Assembly: GCA_028724265.1 (NCBI GenBank)
Contig: JAQYDG010000005.1
Coordinates: forward strand, 186,001-250,000
Origin: Actinomycetaceae bacterium
Lineage (GTDB): Bacteria > Actinomycetota > Actinomycetes > Actinomycetales > Actinomycetaceae
Length of the DNA: 64,000 nucleotides
Reading direction: 5' to 3'
The notes beneath the pieces were generated by a model. It ran no database searches, had not been told where the DNA came from, and saw nothing but the letters and a program-made list of their open reading frames with translations. Position 1 is the stretch's first letter. Each line of letters starts with the position of its first letter. Position numbers and translations under genes: made by a program. This document shows, piece after piece, positions 59,199 to 64,000 of this stretch.

Positions 59199-60909
59199 TA
59201 TTCATCATTTGGGTGTTATCGACGAAGCGCACCTCAACCTCGGCCCAGGACTTACTGTTGTGACGGGTGAGACCGGAGCTGGAAAGACGATGGCAGTTTC
59301 GTCGTTTCTTTTACTTCAAGGCAGAAAGGCGGACGCAGCCAAAGTCCGCTACGGTACAGATGAGGCTCAGGTGCAGGCGTCGTTTGTTGTTCCCAAGGAT
59401 GCAGCCCTCCTGCAGCGCGTGGCCGATGCGGGTGGCGTATGGGACGAGGATCATGACCAGGCATGGCTTGAGGTCTCGCGCAGGATTCCAGCACGCGGAC
59501 ATTCGCGTGCGTTTCTGGGTGGGGCTCGTGTGCCGGCTGCCACGCTTGAGCAGGTTGTTGGTGACCTATTGACAATCCATGGGCAGTCCGAGCAGATGAG
59601 GCTTGCCAGTTCTTCCGCACAGCGAGATGCTGTTGATGCTGCCGGCGGAACGCGGACTCGCCGTGCATTGCGCGACTATGTTCAGCGTCTGCAGGAGTAC
59701 AGGGATGCCCGCGAGGCGCTCGAGAATTTTGATGCGACTATCCGCGAACAAGCCAGGTTCCGTCTTGCCTGGCAGGCACTTGTTGCCAAGGTGGATGCAG
59801 TGAATCCCACCCTGGGCGAAGAGGATGATCTTCGTGCACAGTCTCAGGACTTGGAATCAGCTGAAAGCCGATTTGAAGCGTTTTCCTCTGCGGCAAGCCG
59901 ATTGGCAGGCGAACAAGCCTCGTCATCGGTCTCCGATACCATTAGGCAGGCGGTGCACGACCTGCACAAAGTCCTCGATGACACCGATGAAACGGGCACC
60001 GATGGAAGTGCCACGGCACATCAACTCAATGAGCTTGTCGAGCGCTTGTCTGCTGCAGCCCTCGAAATTGACGATATTGCGTCGGAGATTTCCCAGCTGG
60101 CGAATCAGACGGGGGCAAATCCGCAGCAATTAGAGGATATCTACGCTCGGCGTCAGCAATTGCGAACCTTGACGCGCGAAGTCGGCATGAGCGTTGATGA
60201 GGCGATCGCACAGGCAGATGAAGCGCGAACTCAACTCGCGTCACTGCAGGATCCTGAGCAGGAACAGGCTCGGCTTCAGGATACTGTCCGCACAGCACAG
60301 GAATTGCTGACGCGATCAGCCAGTGAACTTCATGCCGCACGCGTGGACGCTGCACAATCTCTCGAAAATGCCATCAACAGTGAGCTTCCTCACCTTGCCC
60401 TTGGTGATGCGCGGATTTCGATTGTTGTGAATTCGTCAGAGACCTTTGGCTCACATGGTCAAGATACTGTGGAATTTCTCTTTCAAGCCAATAGTGGCCT
60501 TCAATCGCACGCTCTTGCTCAGACAGCTTCCGGGGGTGAACTCTCGCGTATCATGTTGGCAGTTGAGCTCGCCCTTTCCGATACAGATTCCGATGTCACA
60601 TTTCTGTTTGACGAGGTTGACGCAGGAGTTGGTGGCGTTGCTGCCAGAGCGCTGGGGGAAAGGCTTAAACGGCTCTCCTCCCACGCGCAAGTGATTGTTG
60701 TGACACACGTCGCTCAAATTGCTGCGCTTGCTGACCATCACTTTGTGGTTCGTAAGCACCGTGAGGGTGGGACAACGACGACGGCAGTACACGAGCTGAC
60801 CTTCGATGAACGTCTGCCGGAGCTTGCGCGCATGCTCTCGGGTTCTGATACAGATGTGGCACGCGCACACGCTGCTGAGCTCCTTCGCGGCGAAAATATG
60901 GCACGATAG
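59182..60909 (+). CDS. recN: DNA repair protein RecN
   Basis: A 575-residue SMC-like ATPase acting in double-strand break repair. The Walker A site is VTGETGAGKTM (29-36 region), a long coiled coil fills the middle, and the C-terminal lobe has the signature ASGGELSRIMLAVELALS with Walker B TFLFDEVDAGVGG and VIVVTHVAQIAALADHHFVV. ATG at 59182 lies inside the end of nadK, so translation is coupled. steA begins 4 bases after the stop. Confidence 0.95.
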   Translation: MIDSLDIHHLGVIDEAHLNLGPGLTVVTGETGAGKTMAVSSFLLLQGRKADAAKVRYGTDEAQVQASFVVPKDAALLQRVADAGGVWDEDHDQAWLEVSRRIPARGHSRAFLGGARVPAATLEQVVGDLLTIHGQSEQMRLASSSAQRDAVDAAGGTRTRRALRDYVQRLQEYRDAREALENFDATIREQARFRLAWQALVAKVDAVNPTLGEEDDLRAQSQDLESAESRFEAFSSAASRLAGEQASSSVSDTIRQAVHDLHKVLDDTDETGTDGSATAHQLNELVERLSAAALEIDDIASEISQLANQTGANPQQLEDIYARRQQLRTLTREVGMSVDEAIAQADEARTQLASLQDPEQEQARLQDTVRTAQELLTRSASELHAARVDAAQSLENAINSELPHLALGDARISIVVNSSETFGSHGQDTVEFLFQANSGLQSHALAQTASGGELSRIMLAVELALSDTDSDVTFLFDEVDAGVGGVAARALGERLKRLSSHAQVIVVTHVAQIAALADHHFVVRKHREGGTTTTAVHELTFDERLPELARMLSGSDTDVARAHAAELLRGENMAR

Positions 60910-60913
60910 AAAC

Positions 60914-62095
60914 GTGTTTTTCGGATTATCGCGTAACAAGAAGCCAGAACAGGTGGATGGCGCCTATGTGGGACCAGCCAGGGTCGATGCGCGCACAAAA
61001 AGGCTCATGAAGCGACTCAACAGCGGTGACGTTGCGGTGATCAACCACACTGATCTGGATCGTGTTGCCGCCGAGGGGCTTGTTGAACGGGCGCCTGTCG
61101 TTGTTCTCAACGCAGCAAAGTCCACATCAGGTCGCTATCCGAATCTCGGCCCCGGAATTCTGCAGCAGGCAGGCATCCCCCTGGTCGATGACCTAGGGAC
61201 AGCTGTGATGGATATCCGCGAGGGCACAGTTGTGCGCGTCACGCCGGAAGGCGATGTGTATGTGGACGATCAACTGATCGCGCAGGGCAAGGTACAAACC
61301 GAGCAAACGATTGCGGAAGATCAGGAGGCCGCGCGCGCAGGCATGTCAGCGCAGCTCAAAGCGTTTGCCGCCAATACGATGGAATATGTGGAAAAGGAAG
61401 AGAGCCTTTTCCTCGATGGCGTGGGTATCCCGAGCGTCAAAACTTCGATGGAGCATCGACACGTCCTCGTGGTGGTGCGTGGCTACCGATATAAAGAGGA
61501 TCTGGCGGCGCTTGCTCCCTATATCCGCGAAACACATCCGGTGATGATCGGCGTCGATGGTGGGGCGGATGCGATTTTGGAGGCCGGCTATCATTTGGAC
61601 ATGATCGTCGGCGACATGGATTCGGTATCGGATGAGGCTTTGGCTGCTGGAGCTGAGTTGGTTGTGCACGCCTACCGTGATGGCACGGCGCCGGGGGAGA
61701 AGCGCCTCCAGGATTTAGGGCTCGATCACGTCGTGTTTCCGGCTACAGGAACCAGCGAAGATGTTGCGGAGCTCCTGGCTGATGCGGCGGGAGCCGAGTT
61801 GATCGTTGCGGTAGGTACGCACAATACGCTCATTGAATTCTTAGATAAGGGGCGAGCGGGGATGGCTTCGACGTTCCTCACTCGGCTCTCTGTCGGCGGC
61901 AAGTTGGTGGATGCGAAGGGCGTGTCGCTCCTTTACCGTTCGAGAATTTCAAACTGGCAGATCCTCGCGTTGATTGTCGCCGGTGTGCTTGCTCTCGTCG
62001 TTGCTCTTGCCTCCACTGCAGGGGGGCAGACTTTATTCGAGCTTGTAGGCGCGTGGGCATCCAGTATCGGACATTTCTTTGGTCATTTATTCTGA
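60914..62095 (+). CDS. steA: SteA-like septation protein
   Basis: A 393-residue protein matching SteA of Corynebacterium, which works with SteB at the division septum to control cell separation. It contains KRLNSGDVAVINHTDLDRVA, a thiamine-pyrophosphokinase-like fold with IGVDGGADAILEAGYHLDMI and VGDMDSVSDEAL, and one C-terminal membrane helix (ILALIVAGVLALVVALAS). GTG start at 60914, 4 bases after recN. recN-steA-steB is a conserved actinobacterial operon, which supports the call. Confidence 0.85.
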   Translation: MFFGLSRNKKPEQVDGAYVGPARVDARTKRLMKRLNSGDVAVINHTDLDRVAAEGLVERAPVVVLNAAKSTSGRYPNLGPGILQQAGIPLVDDLGTAVMDIREGTVVRVTPEGDVYVDDQLIAQGKVQTEQTIAEDQEAARAGMSAQLKAFAANTMEYVEKEESLFLDGVGIPSVKTSMEHRHVLVVVRGYRYKEDLAALAPYIRETHPVMIGVDGGADAILEAGYHLDMIVGDMDSVSDEALAAGAELVVHAYRDGTAPGEKRLQDLGLDHVVFPATGTSEDVAELLADAAGAELIVAVGTHNTLIEFLDKGRAGMASTFLTRLSVGGKLVDAKGVSLLYRSRISNWQILALIVAGVLALVVALASTAGGQTLFELVGAWASSIGHFFGHLF

Positions 62096-62112
62096 ATAGG
62101 TAGGCATTATCC

Positions 62113-63066
62113 ATGGTTGATTTCCGCTATCACCTCGTCTCGCTCGTTTCGGTGTTTCTAGCGCTGGCGATTGGCATCGTCTTGGGTGCCGGACCCCTGC
62201 AGAATTCCATCGGAAATGCCCTGACGGGTCAAGTGCAGTCCCTGCGCAATTCCCGTGATACGTATCGAGCTGACCTGGACGCAGCAAATGCTGAACTTGA
62301 GCATCAGAATGCTGCTCTTGCTGCTGCGGGAAGTCAGTTGCTCAAGGGGACACTTTCCGGCCGCAAGGTTGGCCTCATTGTGTTGAACGATGTGAATGAC
62401 GAGGACGTCAGCGCACTGAGCGATCAGCTGACGAAGGCCGGCGCGGGCATCGTCTCTCAGATCCAGGCGACGGATGTGTTGAGTGACGCAAACCAGGCTT
62501 CCTACCGTTCTGCGCTCGCAGGATCGCTCGCGGACAACGTTGAAGGTGTGCCCGCTGATGCAAATGCTGACCAAAAAGTCGCGGCCGCACTCTCGACAAT
62601 GATGCGCCAAGGTCCAGATTCGCAGACTGCACAGACGATACAAGGCCTGCTGACACCCTCGGATAAGCCTCTTATTAGTGTCACGAAGTTTTCTGGTGCT
62701 GCGGAGGCTATCGTGATGATCGGGCCGCGCGATCAGGTTGAGCCGTCCTCTGCAGCATCTGCCTCATCAAAGGAAAGCCCCCGCACAGACTCTGATGGGA
62801 TTACCAAGGTTGACGCGGCGTATTTCAATGAGATCGCAAGGCAGGGGGCTGCGGTTGCTGTAGGTGCAGGTACTGACGGCAAGAGTTTTGTGGCAACGGT
62901 TCGTTCGTCAAACAGTGGTTCCTCGGTCGATGGCATGGGAAGCGTCCAGTCCTATGTGAACACCGCGATAGCTGTGGCTCACGAGCTGAAGGGGCAGCAC
63001 GTGAGGCTCGGGAACACCTCAGGTGCAGATGCTGCCCTGGGTGCCGTCGTGAGCGCAGCAGCCTGA
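62113..63066 (+). CDS. steB: SteB/MctB-like envelope protein
   Basis: A 317-residue protein with an N-terminal segment VDFRYHLVSLVSVFLALAIG followed by IVLGAG, a coiled coil (QVQSLRNSRDTYRADLDAAN), and an extracellular domain. The family (DUF3186) includes mycobacterial MctB, linked to copper tolerance and outer-envelope channels, and corynebacterial SteB. Given the SteA partner directly upstream I favour the SteB role. The stop overlaps the next gene by one base. Confidence 0.85.
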   Translation: MVDFRYHLVSLVSVFLALAIGIVLGAGPLQNSIGNALTGQVQSLRNSRDTYRADLDAANAELEHQNAALAAAGSQLLKGTLSGRKVGLIVLNDVNDEDVSALSDQLTKAGAGIVSQIQATDVLSDANQASYRSALAGSLADNVEGVPADANADQKVAAALSTMMRQGPDSQTAQTIQGLLTPSDKPLISVTKFSGAAEAIVMIGPRDQVEPSSAASASSKESPRTDSDGITKVDAAYFNEIARQGAAVAVGAGTDGKSFVATVRSSNSGSSVDGMGSVQSYVNTAIAVAHELKGQHVRLGNTSGADAALGAVVSAAA

Positions 63067-63938
63067 TGCAACACGTCTTGGCAGGCGCTCTGAGTGGCGC
63101 TGTGGCTGCGATCGTGACGAGGAGCACGGCTCATCTGCGCGCTTTTGATCGGCACCGTGCATTGTGGACGCGCCAATCTTTCCGAGGCACACCGGTTTCG
63201 TTGCAGGAGGGCGTTGGCGTTGCGGCAGGTTTAGGAGCATCTGCACTGACGCTTTCCCAGATGCGGCTGCCCATGCTTGTTGCCGTTGGCTCATCTGCTG
63301 GAGCAGGGTACGTGGATGATCATCTTGAGGAGCGATTTCCAGCGCAGGGGAAAGGCCTTCATGGGCACCTCGGTGCGCTCGCTCATGGCAAACTGACCAG
63401 CGGCGTGATCAAAATTGTTGTGATCGGATTAGGTGCACTTGTTGCTGCGGCTCAGATGGACGACGAGCCTGCGCATGAGTCGCACTCTGCGCACTTTCTC
63501 CGCGTTCTGTGCAGGGCTGGAATTATTGCGGGCAGTGCAAATCTCGTCAACCTCGTTGACCTTCGGCCTGGTCGTGCCCTGAAAGTCAGTGCCGCAATGA
63601 GCAGCATCGGCGCTTTGGTTGATTCTCGCGGTGCGCTACATCACGAGTCTGCCCGCATAGCCTGCGCTCTGGTGGCATCGTGCTTAGCAGTAGCGAGGGA
63701 AGACCTTCAGGGACAGTCAATGCTCGGCGATCTAGGTGCCAATGCCTTAGGAGCCGCCTGGGGCATTCAGTGGGCTGCGAGTCGCTCCCGCCCAGTCAGG
63801 GCTGCAACCTTAGCGGCGATCGGAACGCTGACCCTTGCAAGCGAAAAAATTTCATTTTCACGCGTGATTGACGCCAGCCCTCTGCTATCCCGTATCGATC
63901 GGTGGGGTACTGTCGGCACAGATGGGAAGGCCGAGTGA
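63066..63938 (+). CDS. MraY/WecA-like membrane protein
   Basis: A 290-residue polytopic membrane protein with about eight hydrophobic segments. Two stretches recall the phospho-glycosyl transferase family of MraY/WecA: NLVNLVDLRPGRALK and MLGDLGANALGAAWG, matching the NLxDGxDG- and FxGDxGS-type active-site loops, and an early GYVDDHLE like the DDxxD site. The loops are diverged (for example D in place of DG), so catalysis is uncertain. It overlaps steB by one base and the next gene by four, so it belongs to the recN-steA-steB operon, implying a part in envelope or septum building. Confidence 0.65.
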   Translation: MQHVLAGALSGAVAAIVTRSTAHLRAFDRHRALWTRQSFRGTPVSLQEGVGVAAGLGASALTLSQMRLPMLVAVGSSAGAGYVDDHLEERFPAQGKGLHGHLGALAHGKLTSGVIKIVVIGLGALVAAAQMDDEPAHESHSAHFLRVLCRAGIIAGSANLVNLVDLRPGRALKVSAAMSSIGALVDSRGALHHESARIACALVASCLAVAREDLQGQSMLGDLGANALGAAWGIQWAASRSRPVRAATLAAIGTLTLASEKISFSRVIDASPLLSRIDRWGTVGTDGKAE

Positions 63939-64000
63939 AGAAGGCTCATCTGGCATCCCTGGCGTCGGCAGTGCTCTCGATTTCGGCGCTGACCCTCGCC
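63935..64000 (+). CDS. start of a membrane protein (cut by window end)
   Basis: GTG at 63935 overlaps the stop of the MraY-like gene (GTGA) and opens a frame reading MKKAHLASLASAVLSISALTL and on to the window edge, a basic start followed by a hydrophobic helix. In related genomes a MurJ-type lipid II flippase gene follows at this point, which would fit, but 22 codons are too few to tell. Confidence 0.4.
   Translation, partial: MKKAHLASLASAVLSISALTLA

Overview
The window is a chromosomal stretch of a moderately GC-rich Actinomycetota bacterium, most likely a member of the Actinomycetaceae (Trueperella/Arcanobacterium/Actinomyces type). That placement is inferred from gene content and order: nadD-rsfS-phosphoglycerate mutase, a DUF3000 gene beside RNase D and dxs, a phosphatidylinositol mannoside cluster (pgsA, acyltransferase, pimA), ruvCAB-yajC-secDF-apt-rel, and tlyA-nadK-recN-steA-steB. 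Apart from one accessory island the window is dense housekeeping sequence with many 1-4 base start/stop overlaps.

Layout. 1-4400: thioredoxin (minus), then nadD, a disordered membrane-anchored protein, rsfS, a histidine phosphatase and tRNA-Ala. 4400-10450: an accessory island at the tRNA-Ala gene, with a decayed serine recombinase, a small gene broken by a nonsense codon, an Abi-family HEPN gene with a hairpin-rich leader, and a single-chain restriction-modification-specificity protein whose second target-recognition half is out of frame behind a run of eight G. 10870-14900: an orphan pilin-like surface protein, a methyltransferase and an SstT-type symporter. 14980-19050: dxs, RNase D, DUF3000. 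19050-25850: glgX-treY-treZ for trehalose from glycogen. 26040-26754: four tRNAs and a strong terminator. 26800-29760: homoserine dehydrogenase and a core-type MetE, the latter behind a methionine-rich leader peptide and terminator. 30070-33140: deoxynucleoside kinase and thrS, the latter with a leader of anticodon-arm-like hairpins. 33140-38055: PIM lipid cluster, NUDIX, YebC. 38110-44718: ruvCAB, yajC, secD, secF, apt. 44900-49200: Rel, an AbiEi-like orphan, DUF349. 49470-53863: metallo-hydrolase, hisS, tyrS, nadE. 54100-64000: Arg/Asp-rich TPR-like protein, HAD phosphatase, tlyA, nadK, recN, steA, steB, a MraY-like membrane protein and the first codons of another membrane protein.

Most notable signals: (1) the G8 tract that can switch the restriction-modification protein between one and two recognition domains; (2) a 32-codon Met-rich leader peptide with a terminator ahead of the MetE-like gene; (3) two tandem hairpins just before the thrS ribosome-binding site whose loops carry UGU and GGU, both threonine anticodons; (4) a chain of four hairpins before the Abi gene; (5) two abutting palindromic 15-mers in front of nadD; (6) a pilin-like protein lacking both the pilin-motif lysine and an LPXTG signal. 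All functional statements come from reading motifs by eye; no database search was run.
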